Below, in pieces: positions 1-9,295 of a DNA stretch of 64,000 nucleotides. The position numbers were made by a program, and so were the translations under genes. Each line of letters begins with the position of its first letter. Positions within the stretch are counted from its first letter, which is position 1. Under the pieces are notes generated by a model. That model did no database searches. It had not been told where the DNA came from and saw only the letters and a program-made list of their open reading frames with translations. This stretch comes from Ophiodon elongatus. Lineage: Eukaryota; Chordata; Actinopteri; Perciformes; Hexagrammidae. The DNA lies in the NCBI GenBank assembly GCA_016806645.1, contig JACSYO010002133.1, positions 197,501 through 261,500 on the forward strand, given 5' to 3'.

Positions 1-1973
1 TATCCCCATCTCTCTTTCTTTCCTTTTATTTTTTATTTAAATGTGTCTGACACTGCGCCGGGAGGGGAAAAAAGAAGCAGGACATAAATATCATCCGGGC
101 GCTCATAATGCTGTGGAAACGTCGACACTGAGAAAGGAGTGGAGAGACAGGAGTTGCTGAAGGAAGAAAGAAGGGAAGTTCCCCTCTCATCTGGCTCTGG
201 CAGAGGAGGAGTGAGTCATCCTGTGGAGCGCCACAATGCTAGATGACTTTTCCTTCCCATCCCGCTCAGAGGGTCAAACGAGGTAGCGTGTCTTTCAGGA
301 CTAGTCAGGTGCATGGAAATCCTACTGAGCTTACTGTCAGACAAGAAACACTGCGTTTTATTTCACTTTTAGAGGCTAGACAGTCATTTCAGGACTGAGT
401 AAAAGGCCAAAGGACGTAGCGGCGTCATTCATTACGAGTTGCATGAACTCCTCACTCTACAATTGCCCATGGAGTGCCTCCAGTCTGGTGGTGAAGCATG
501 AGAGACTGAAAGTTCCCTGGGGCATAGAAAATAACAGAGTACTGCTCAGCTCAGTCACCTAACAAAATAGAGACATAGAACATTTCAGGACAAGGGAAAG
601 TTGGTGGAAATCTGTTTCTAAATGTGACAGCGTGATCAACTGAATCTACAGCATGGGATGCCAACTCTGCATGACACAGATGTCATTAAGTATCAAGCAA
701 ATATATAATGACATTTTCTTTTCAGACAATCTCTTGAAACCAGCTAAGGATGGTGAATCTCAGAGCTGGTGATCCCAGCCGACACGTCTTTCAAAGGCTG
801 GAGCTGCCTCAGTTTTGAAGCTAGAGTGAAGGTCAAATATGAAACTCGACGACCTGATTGGCACCAACCCTGTCACGCTAGCTTGTCAGGAAAGGGACTG
901 AATAACGCTGCAAACGTGGGCTAAATTTTGGCAAGGGAATATTGGCAAGGCAATTTTTGTAGGATGTACGTCTTTCCTAGGTATATTGACAATAAGGGGG
1001 TTTATGAGCAAAAATGCAATTCTTACAGAATTTTCCAAACGTCAAAGGTTTTGCAAACAAATCACAGCATGGGTTTTTCTATGGTGGTCCTCAGGGTCTT
1101 GGTGTCTTAATGTGGTATTTTTGAGGGATCTTTGATCATTTTGATCAGTTGTCGAGTGGTAAATATTTAGTGTCATAAATTACTTTCTGACACTTTCTGA
1201 CACATAATAGAGCATTGGGATAGGCATCATATACTCCCATCACAATGTTCCAAGCCTTCTTACACTTTAAAAATGTCTTCTAATTCCTTCATTTATGTGT
1301 CATTTTTTATCTCTGATATATGACGAGAACTAACTTGACACACACTGCTGAGCTGCATCTCAAATTAATGTTGAGGGTCCCAGCCTTAAAATGATGTATA
1401 CCACTTCTATGTGGCACTGCTATCTCTCTCTAAAGATCCCACAGGCCAGGAATGGAAATGAACTCTGTGTCTTTATAGTCACAGACAGATGTTGAGAGTA
1501 GAAATGGTCCCCAAGTCAAACACATGTAGTCATGGTGGTTGACTATGGAATACCTCTTCATTTAATATTCACAGCACATTGTGTATCAGGTGTCTTTGGA
1601 AAATGAACAAACGTGAAATCCAATTGCCAATGTAAGTGGGGCTTTTGTACATATACAAGCATTTTCTGATCTGACCCCCTATCAGTAGGATGATGGCATT
1701 TGTCAGTGCCATCCAAAAACGTTACAAATCAATGTTAAAGAAATAAATGTTTTTTTTGTATCGGTCCCAAGACACTGTTAATAGGAAACAAAAAGCATAC
1801 AGCTGCATCTCATTTCTAAACAGACAACATTATATCAGCTTTAATGCATCCTGCCGCTCTATCAGCAGGTAACAGCAGTGGAGCTTCAAGATGAAACGAC
1901 CAGACAGCCAGAGAGAAAACCATTATATCCATCAGAGAGACAAATGTCTCCACCAACGCTCCTTACATACAGC
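1..1973. other. Non-coding DNA, nothing recognised
   Basis: No open frame here exceeds about 60 codons and none resembles a known protein. I see no simple repeat, transposon end or RNA gene. The stretch looks like ordinary intronic or intergenic DNA. Confidence 0.6.
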
Positions 1974-2008
1974 CTACATACACCTTAATGAAATTAAGGT
2001 GTATGTAG
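1974..2008. repeat. Perfect short inverted repeat (hairpin)
   Basis: CTACATACACCTTAA (1974-1988) is followed by the 5-nt loop TGAAA and then its exact reverse complement (1994-2008). The stem is 15 bp with no mismatch. The arms do not continue into the flanks, and I see no T-run typical of a Pol III terminator after it. It could be a small inverted duplication made during replication or the remains of a foldback element. Confidence 0.85.
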
Positions 2009-2811
2009 TATTATTTATTCATAAAGTATTTTTTATTCATAAAACAAGTACAGCACCACCAAGGTAATGAGCTCTGGTACTTCTTTTCTGGAAAATGTTA
2101 CCATCCCATTTTCATTATTTGATCCAAATCCACCACAGAAACAGTCCGAACACAATCTAATTTTGAGGTTGATATTTTACTGTGTAATAATATTCAAGGG
2201 TGGACTGAGGCGACATCCAACTTTCAAAGTCCAAGTTGGCCGCGGGCGCCTACAGCAGGCCAACGCGTACTGATTCCCCCAAATGAGGAATGAGAAAACT
2301 AAGGCTTATAACACCAAAATTGTCATTTTGTCTGCCTATGATCTGAAAATGAATGTGATATGCCAAACTAACGATAGTAGCAAACAATGCTTGTGTGTTG
2401 TGTTGTGTGCTGCACTAGAAGAGCTCATTTACTGTCATATTATTATATTCAGAAGCGGTTTAGGTATGTGTCTTCAACACTTCAATTTCATGCTTGGTCA
2501 AAAGTATTGATACGAATGTTTGTTCTCAGAAAGAGTACCGATCTGTTGTATAACTTGGATTACTGAAGATTATCTCCCATTTTGTGGTGTCAGAGGACCC
2601 GGTGCTGAAGATTAAACTTTGTGGTATCTTTGCGAACTCAAAAGAGAGAACAGCTATCTGATTGACACTTTTAATAAAGAGGGCTTATTTTTCTTTATCT
2701 TTCATCGTACTGTAAGGGGCAGATGTTATTGCCAATAATAAAAATATATATATACTCTGTCGGTTAGGCAATATAATAGACCAGATCTATCTCATATTAG
2801 ATTATCTTCTG

Positions 2812-2831
2812 CCCCCCCCCCCCCCACCCCC
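2812..2831. repeat. Poly-C tract (C14-A-C5)
   Basis: A homopolymer run of 14 C, one A and 5 C lies in otherwise mixed sequence. Its exact length is likely to vary between individuals and to be error-prone in sequencing. Confidence 0.9.
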
Positions 2832-3800
2832 TTCTCTCCGATCGCTCACTGGCACGCAGATTGGCCGCTGCAGAGCCTCATTTCAGTTGTAATATTATCA
2901 CTGTAATCTCTGTGTTGGATTTGTTTTCATCGAGACTCAATTCTTTCTGGCAGAGGTGGGACGTAACCTCACATCCCACAGCCAGGTCTCTCTTCCAGCT
3001 TAAAGACAGCTGACGCTTCTGCTGCTGTTGCCGGGGGAAAACCTCAGGAGAAAAGAGTCCTTCTAAACACCTATTCGCTGCTCATTTATTTCCTCTCCGT
3101 TCAGGGTTGTTCTCATCCTCTGGCTCTCTGTTTTCTCTCACTTGTTAACAGTTAGAGGAGTCAGGGCATTAATCAAACGCAGTGTTCCAGTGGCTGAGTG
3201 TTGGGATTTGCTCCAGACTGGGCGATGGTGGTGGACATCGAGCCCTCTGGCTCTCATTGCTCAGGCCCTGCCGGTGCTGCTGGCGTTTGGCAGAGGCTTC
3301 TAGAAAAACATGGCTGTTAGAGTGTGGGAAGATTTGGAAGTTTCAGGGTAAGTTTCACTTTGTCTCTGTCTTTGCTGCACAGTACAAGTCACGCCTACAG
3401 TCAAATACTCCATCAGACTGAGAAAGACGGGTCAGTGGAGGACACCCTCCTCTTGAGACATTTTTCCCCCCTTCTCTCCTCACAATGCATTATCTAGTGA
3501 CATAGGCATCCTGGGCCCTGCTCTCTGTGCTCTGATGGATTGTCCTCGGTGCTCCACAGTGGCCACAGTGATTGGCTAGTGCTGATAAAGCTCTAAGTGG
3601 CTTTACTGGGAATCTCATTGCCCCACAATTCCCAAAAGACATGACTAGGCTACAGCTTCCTCTGCAATCCCCTGCTGCTGCTGAAATTGAAACTGAATCA
3701 GCCTGCCCATTTCCTCAGGACTGACCTTTGACTCTCTCAAGTTCCTTCTGAAGAAAAGTACAGCAAAGGCAAGAAAAAGATGGAAGAAAAAAAAAACATA

Positions 3801-3818
3801 CACACACACACACACACA
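3801..3818. repeat. (CA)n microsatellite, short
   Basis: About nine CA units follow an A-rich run (3787-3796). Confidence 0.9.
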
Positions 3819-4078
3819 AAAGGACAGTTGAAGCCATCACAGAGGTAATCAAAGTCTCCGGATCCCACTGATCAAGCTGGCAGAGGCCGTCCCTTGCTGT
3901 TATCGCAGAAGGAAAGTGGCACTTTGACTTAGAATGAGGATCATCACCTTTCTCTTTTCAACCCTTATCCCACTTTACCCAGTGTCTAGTCAGTGGGGCT
4001 CTTTGCTCCTTAACTAGGCTTAACTAGGGCTCTGTCTCTTGTCGGGTCACTAACAGCAGGTCTCTTTCTCATACCAAT

Positions 4079-4154
4079 ACCCTGAAAGCTACACAGAGAG
4101 GTTTGGGCATTGGTGGACCCTGAAAGCTACACAGAGAGGTTTGGGCATTGGTGG
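4079..4154. repeat. Tandem duplication, 38-bp unit x2
   Basis: The unit beginning ACCCTGAAAGCTACACAGAG occupies 4079-4116 and is repeated without mismatch at 4117-4154; the next three bases start a third copy (ACCT). Perfect identity means either a recent duplication or an assembly artefact. No coding or regulatory role is visible. Confidence 0.9.
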
Positions 4155-5091
4155 ACCTGAACTTAATCTGATCCAGCACCTCGACGCCCAGAGTGTTGGC
4201 TGTTAAAGCCTTTGATGTGATGACGCTGGAGTAGCAGGATGTGTGGAGGTGGAATCAGCATCCGTGTGATTATTAACGATGACAGATTGATGACGGAGGA
4301 CTGTAATCTTTTCCAACAGTTAAAGGCCACCAACACACTAAACTCCAGAGAAAGACAGATTAGAAAGCAAGCTTTTGTATCCTGCTGATACGCGTTCCAA
4401 CACTTCTGATCATTCTCATGAAAGCACATGTGGCTGTCTTTTGGTTGCTCTGCCAACTAGGCAACAATTCAGAGCTTTCCTCACATTTGCTTTTATCTTT
4501 TATTGGAAGGTTTCTAATCAGCTTTAAAGAGCATTTGATTTTTTTTTTTAAAGCCATACTGATGTTATTAACTGTGCTTTAGGTCTTTTACAGTGCCTCT
4601 GACTAAAGATGTGCCGGTATACTAGTTTTACTTTAGACTGTACTACTGATGCTTACAATACTGCCAGTTATTTCTATTAACGTAATTGTGTGGGTCAGCT
4701 TCTGCTCTGCTCATGGAATGTATTAGTATAGTAATGCTGAGATGGTGTGTGAAGGGGCGGACCGTGCTGGCAGCTTGTAAGAGCCCAATATAACCTGTGC
4801 CAACACTGCTGTGCTAACACTGTTACGTTCTGTAAACTTATCAAACCTTCTGCCCTTTGAGAATGATCTTCCCCTAGCAGGTAACACTTACTCAAAAAGT
4901 TCTTATAGACTTATAGACTGGTGTGTTAGATCATTAGAATTACATTATCATTATCAGCACAGAAAAGTTTCTACACTAAAGCCATAATCACATTATAAGA
5001 AGGACACAGAACATGGTTAGACGTTCTCTTTGATTTTCTTAACAAAACCACGATATCTCCAGACAGCTGAATCTTTTTTCAGTCTGTTCCT
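4155..5091. other. Non-coding DNA, nothing recognised
   Basis: This is AT-rich with short, stop-bounded frames only. I see no repeat family here. Confidence 0.5.
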
Positions 5092-5692
5092 CTTGTAGAT
5101 AGGAATGGATATCGTTGGGATTTTATCGATTATAGTACTCGTATTGATTCTGCTTATCGGTTCAGTTACTTATTGATACTCTTATCGCTTCTTTTTTAGA
5201 CAATTAATTAAGAAAAGATTCAACATTGCTTCATTATTCTTGTTTGTATACAAATATTCATTTATTGCTGCTCGACAATTTGTTTTGCAGATTTATGTTA
5301 TGCTTGTTCACCAAATGTTTGATAAATTGTCAGTATTACCTCCCTTCCTTGTAAGGGTTTTATTGCATTTGTGACAACGAGAGTTATCAGCATCAACTTA
5401 AGTAAAATGAAAGCGACCCTTTCGATCTTTTTGTTCTCTGTGACAGGATGTGTGTCTCACGCTGTACTGAGCCGGAGTCGGCCTGTGTGTCAGAGCAAAC
5501 AAAGGCCGGCACAGACACAGAGAGAGGAAGTTTGTGACGCTGCTATTTTCCGCAGAGATCTCACTCCGTAATTTCTAAAGCACCGATAGCAGAACCGTTT
5601 ACTCAGGACGTTATCAGTTCTCCTGAGATTTTATTAATTCAGAACCGATTCCCGTTTAGAACACGGTTTCGGGGGGCATCCCTGCTTGTAAT
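5092..5692. mobile_element. Non-autonomous hAT-type DNA transposon, degraded
   Basis: The element probably spans 5100-5684 (585 bp). It starts TAGGAATGGATATCG and ends GGGGGGCATCCCTG; read inward from the other end this is CAGGGATGCC, so both ends fit the YAGGGRTG style of hAT terminal repeats. The flanking octamers CTTGTAGA (5092-5099) and CTTGTAAT (5685-5692) agree at six of eight bases, as expected for an old 8-bp target-site duplication. The interior has the TATCGATT/GATACTC/TATCGG run seen in common fish repeats of the 'gatgggtatcg' kind. A 66-codon frame at 5371-5571 lies inside and is not a recognised protein. Element status is fairly sure; exact ends and family are less so. Confidence 0.6.
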
Positions 5693-5832
5693 GCAACCAT
5701 TTTGCTATAAGATAGCCGGAGGTAGCTCGCAGTCTGGAGTCACGACAGCTCCGTAAACTGCATCATAGTGTCGCTCTTCATGTCGCGGTTCATGACTGTC
5801 ATGATTCAAGACAGGCAATGTGGCCAACGATC

Positions 5833-6681
5833 GTCTAAGTCAGCGATTTTCAACCACTGTGCCGCGGCACACCAGTGTGCCGTGAGAGATCGTCAGGTGT
5901 GCCGTGGGAAAATGTCCAATTTCACTTAATCGGTCCAAAAATATATAATTTAGTTGCGGCAAATAATTTGCCATTGTTGAGCGTCTGAGCCTGCAATATA
6001 GTGGCTGGCCTAGTAATGAAATACTCTTCCAGGCCAGTGGGTGGCAGTAGGTAGCACAATAATTACCTTGTTCATTTAAAATAGTAGAATTAAATGATGG
6101 AGAGTTTGTGGTGAAGAACGGCGATGGAGAAATATTTCAAAAAGAAAAATGGAGACTCTGAACTGGTCTCTGGGCAACCGTCTAACCAGATGAAAAGCCC
6201 AGAACGAGTGGCGGTAAAAAAAAAAAAAAAACTGTGAGCTCGAGGCAGTATGGTGAAAGTTATCTTTCGTTTGGATTCACTTTCACCGAGGATCCGACTG
6301 CACCGATTCCGTTATGCTTGGTGTGAAAAGCTATCAAACAGCGCCATGGTCCCAAGCAAGCTGTGACGTCATCTCGAGACGAAACACCGTCACTTAGCAA
6401 CAAGAACGGGGACTATTGTGTTCGCCTGCGCACACAAACTGAGAAACGGGTAACTTTTATGAGGAAATCCACAAATGTGTCTGAGAAAGCTCTCAAAGCT
6501 GCTTAGTAGCTGAACTGGTGGCCAAATCAAAAAGCACACGCTGTCACTTTTCAGCATATATGCCGTATTATGCTACAATGTGACATTTTGTAACTTTTTT
6601 GGTTGTTTGTGTGCCGCAGGGTTTTTTTATTGTAAAAAATGTGCCGCGGCTAAAAAAAGTTTGAAAAACACTGGTCTAAGT
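5833..6681 (+). mobile_element. hAT transposon, ZBED-like, internally deleted, with TSD
   Basis: The element itself is 5841-6673 (833 bp). It starts CAGCGATTTTCAACCACTGT and ends GTTTGAAAAACACTG, so the ends are inverted repeats (CAGNGNTTTTCAA...), each followed inward by the block GCCGCGGCAC or its complement. The 8-bp target-site duplication GTCTAAGT is perfect at 5833-5840 and 6674-6681. An 8-bp duplication and CA(G/A)-type ends define the hAT superfamily. The 'GTGCCGCGGCACACCAGTGTGCCGTGAGAGATC' style of end is known to me from vertebrate hAT elements related to ZBED5/SCAND3. The interior keeps the 5' part of a transposase gene (annotated separately) and then jumps to the 3' terminal region, so most of the catalytic region is missing. 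It would need a transposase in trans to move. Confidence 0.85.
6124..6545 (+). pseudogene. Broken 5' part of a ZBED-like hAT transposase gene
   Basis: From the ATG at 6124 the frame reads MEKYFKKKNGDSEL..., a typical lysine-rich start for ZBED5/SCAND3-like hAT transposases. About 40 codons on there is an A16 run, which is a likely frameshift site. A second block then reads YGESYLSFGFTFTEDPTAP followed by P-L-C-L-V, and after a small deletion at 6320-6330, LSNSAMVPSKL. In intact relatives these blocks belong to the BED zinc finger; here the deletion removes the first part of the zinc-binding cysteine pair. Further on, a shifted frame still reads KSTNVSEKALKAA before stops. No catalytic DDE region or hAT dimerisation domain remains. 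At least two frameshifts and several stops make this a fossil with no product. Family assignment rests on remembered motifs. Confidence 0.75.
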
Positions 6682-7364
6682 TACTTTTGACTGAAATTAA
6701 ACTTTTTGTGTACATTATAACGATTCGAATTTCACAAGGTAGATATTGTATCATCCAAAAGCAAAAATAATTACATTATATATTCCTTCTGACAGTGGCT
6801 GCAACTCATGTCTTATGCATCATTATACCAATAATTGGAGCCCATCATCTTTAGTTTTATACTCTGCAGCTACTGTAGCAATTAGTTTCAATGTCTCTTT
6901 TTCAACCCAGAAATGACTGCAGCTTGGTTCGAAATATGAATGCTAGACAAAGAGATGAAAGTGGAAAAAGAAAGGGGGGAGAAGCATCAGCAGAGGATGA
7001 TTGAAACAGAAAGGGAGTGCAAGATGAAGACAAATGACAAAATGGAAGCGGATGGACTGTGTGAGCATCCGTTGGTGCAGGAGTTTAGATCATCCTCTCT
7101 TTCTGTGTCTCTGCCTCTTTACTACCATTTTTTTCCTGAGAGACAAACTCTCTGGAGTACAGCATCAACAGAAGCTGTACAGCTCTGCACTCAGCACCAC
7201 ACTGCTGCAGCACATGGCTGACCCCCCTCTGGCATAGGACAGTCAGGCTGTCTCTCTCTCTCACCCATACACCCCAGGCCATGCACACGCACACCATGCA
7301 CCCCACAAATTAATCTGCCATTCTGCTTACACAATTGTCCCTTTTCTGACTGCTCAGCTCCTTG

Positions 7365-7365
<1 letters not shown>
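6682..7365. other. Non-coding DNA, nothing recognised
   Basis: Overlapping open frames of 60-90 codons in this stretch have biased, lysine- or serine-rich translations and no recognisable domain. The sequence upstream of the GT array is CT-rich (7080-7260). Confidence 0.5.
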
Positions 7366-7409
<44 letters not shown>

Positions 7410-7444
7410 TGTGTGTGTGTGTGTGTGCATGCGTGCGTGCGCGT
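7366..7444. repeat. (TG)n microsatellite with GCGT tail
   Basis: About 31 TG units, broken once by GGG near 7405, run to 7427 and pass into CATGCGTGCGTGCGCG. Alternating purine-pyrimidine DNA of this kind can adopt Z-form; nothing shows that it is functional here. Confidence 0.95.
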
Positions 7445-7989
7445 ATCAAGGAGCTACAAATCCTTGACACTGCAGAAAGTGGTTTTTATCCCAATAATAA
7501 TTCAAGTCCTCGCTGTACTCACGATGATAAACTTTTCCACCAGTTAATTATAAATGTATGGAAGGATTAGAAGGCACAATTATTATTATCACTGGAAAAT
7601 TTATGATTAGTGTCACCAAGTGTTGTATGAAAATAGCAGTTGAAGCCTGAATCAATTAGAGATGTTTGTTTACTGTGAAAGCAGGATGAAGACCGAGCAC
7701 TCCTCGTGGCCTAACCTTGAGGTTTAAAGAAATGCAAAGCTTTGCTATTTTAATTTTTTTTCATCCTCTGAGCTGAGGAGTATACTCACACTGAAATACT
7801 TTCTAAAATAAATATAGGGGTAGAGAAGGTCACTATCTTTGCTTTGCCTTGGAAATAGCTAAATCAAAAGGATCACTAATAATGTAAATCCCTTTGCTTT
7901 TGAAGTTTTAAAAAAAGAAGGAAGTTTGATAAAATGATACTACTTGAAAATATGAAAAGACTAAGATTCTGCAGCCACAGTAGCTGCAC

Positions 7990-8240
7990 TTAGGCACAGC
8001 GGGACTCCGAGCTAAAGGCTAACATGCAAACGTGTAGATGTTTAGCAGGAGTACTGTTTACCATGTTCCCCATCTGAGTTTAGCGTATTAGCATGCTAAC
8101 ATCTGCTAATTATTACTAAAAGCAAAGATATGCGGAGTTACTTGATGATAAACTAAAATATTTGACATTGACATAATTTGACTGAATGGTGGCGAAGGAC
8201 CATTTAAGTTATTTCAATTGATCCTGGATGCCATTATCTG
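7990..8240. repeat. Dispersed fish repeat, GCTAACATGC family, copy 1
   Basis: The block contains GGCTAACATGCAAACGTG, TTTAGCAGGAGTACTGTTTACC, ATGTTCCCCATCTGAGTTTAGC and TTAGCATGCTAACATCTGCTA. The same ordered motifs recur at 25205-25390 and 26125-26330. I know this family from many teleost genomes; its class is not clear to me. The 3' part (AAATATTTGACATTGACATAATTTG, then GAATGGTGGCG) matches the usual continuation of the family. Confidence 0.75.
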
Positions 8241-8529
8241 ATGAAAACACTCTGTTATTTAACCAGAGACCTTCTAAATAATTACTTAACTTTACTTGTC
8301 CCCAAATTCAGTCTCACAAAATCTCTATCTTGGCTGTAGACTCTTAGCAGGCTTTCAGACCTGAAACTATGGGAGACCAAACCGGTCCCCTTAAGTGTTT
8401 CACACGGCACGTTCATGCTTGGGCTTATGCACTACAATGCAATACAAGAACAAATGTGTGTGTTTGTGTGTCGGTGCATTATGTGATTATATCTTTGTGA
8501 GCACCGGTTTCAGCTTTTCTTGAAGTCAC

Positions 8530-9295
8530 TTCACTTTCCAAGTGATGAGCTCTTGGAGAGTGCTCATCCAAATTGAGCAAACTGGCTTTGCTCCTGAACC
8601 TGAGCCACATAGGAGGCTGTCGTTTTCTCAGTCTTCTCCAGGGAGATATTTTTCAGGCCTGCTGCAGCTGCGACCTTCCTGGTCTCCACTTTCTCAAGCT
8701 GTGCATGATGGGAAGCCTGGGACCTTTCCAGTGTCTTCTCAGCCTCCTCCATCTTGCTCGGTTGATTCTGCAGCTTCTGAGCTTGAACCCTCTCAAACTT
8801 AAGAGAGCTCTCCAACGCTCTTGAGCAAGCCTTAAACTCTGCTGTGTCTTCCAGCTGCACCCTCAGGTAATGAATGGTGGTCTCCAGGTTGTATGTGACC
8901 ACTGCACCAGAGTCCTTTTCAGCGCGGAGCTCTGGATTAATTGCTGCCACTTAATTTTGAGGGGCCTCTTTTTCTGCCATCATCTGCTCCAATTTGATTT
9001 GCAGGTCCTTGGTGTTGGAGGTTTGTTGCTCGAGATCTTTATGAACTTTCCGCACCATCGGGTGCCAGCTGGGACATCAGTTAGTCTGTATCCCTGGCAT
9101 GTTTCGCCTGAGCCTCATCCAGCTGGGCTTTCAGGCCACATATATATCCCTCTGCATAAGATATTTTTCGTGGCTCCAACTGTTGTCTCCTTCTTTTGTT
9201 GGAGCTGATCGGGGAAATTGGTCAGCAAGTCACCACGATGTCCTCAAGTTCACACACAAATTGTTCTTCCAGTGAACTGAGGTAAAAGTGGGAGT
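8530..9295 (-). pseudogene. Broken coiled-coil protein relic, intronless
   Basis: Read on the minus strand, three adjoining frames give a charged, heptad-like protein. One part runs from about 9290 to 9070 (SLEEQFVCELEDIV..., YAEGYICGLKAQLDEAQAKH), another from about 9060 to 8955 (KVHKDLEQQTSNTKDLQIKL), and the longest open piece is 8950-8564 (LRAEKDSGAVVTYNLETTIH ... LESSLKFERVQAQKLQNQ ... MEEAEKTLERSQASHHAQLE). At least three in-frame stops (near 9236, 9094 and 8952) and two frameshifts break it. Rich Gln, Glu, Lys and Leu spacing suggests a rod-like coiled coil, but I cannot name the parent. No intron-like gap is visible over 750 bp, so a retrocopy is the simplest origin, although I see no poly-A tail below 8530. 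The alternative is an internal piece of a degraded mobile element or of a large exon. Confidence 0.5.

Larger units (their letters stand above)
2009..4078. other. Non-coding DNA with C-tract and short CA repeat
   Basis: This holds a C14-A-C5 tract at 2812-2831 and a short (CA)n at 3801-3818. The part from about 2.95 to 3.6 kb is richer in GC than its surroundings. At 3265-3347 an AG acceptor-like site and a GTAAGT donor bracket a short open stretch containing ATGGCTG; I regard this as chance. No gene is recognised. Confidence 0.5.

Noticed and set aside
1575..1631. Short open stretch between an ACAG acceptor and GTAAGT
   Set aside because: The acceptor has a poor pyrimidine tract, two frames have stops, and the peptide is not protein-like.
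3265..3347. Acceptor-like CATTGCTCAG and donor GTAAGT around ATGGCTGTTAGAGTG, a possible start exon
   Set aside because: The frame is only about a dozen codons to the donor, upstream in-frame stops occur, and such pairs are expected by chance.
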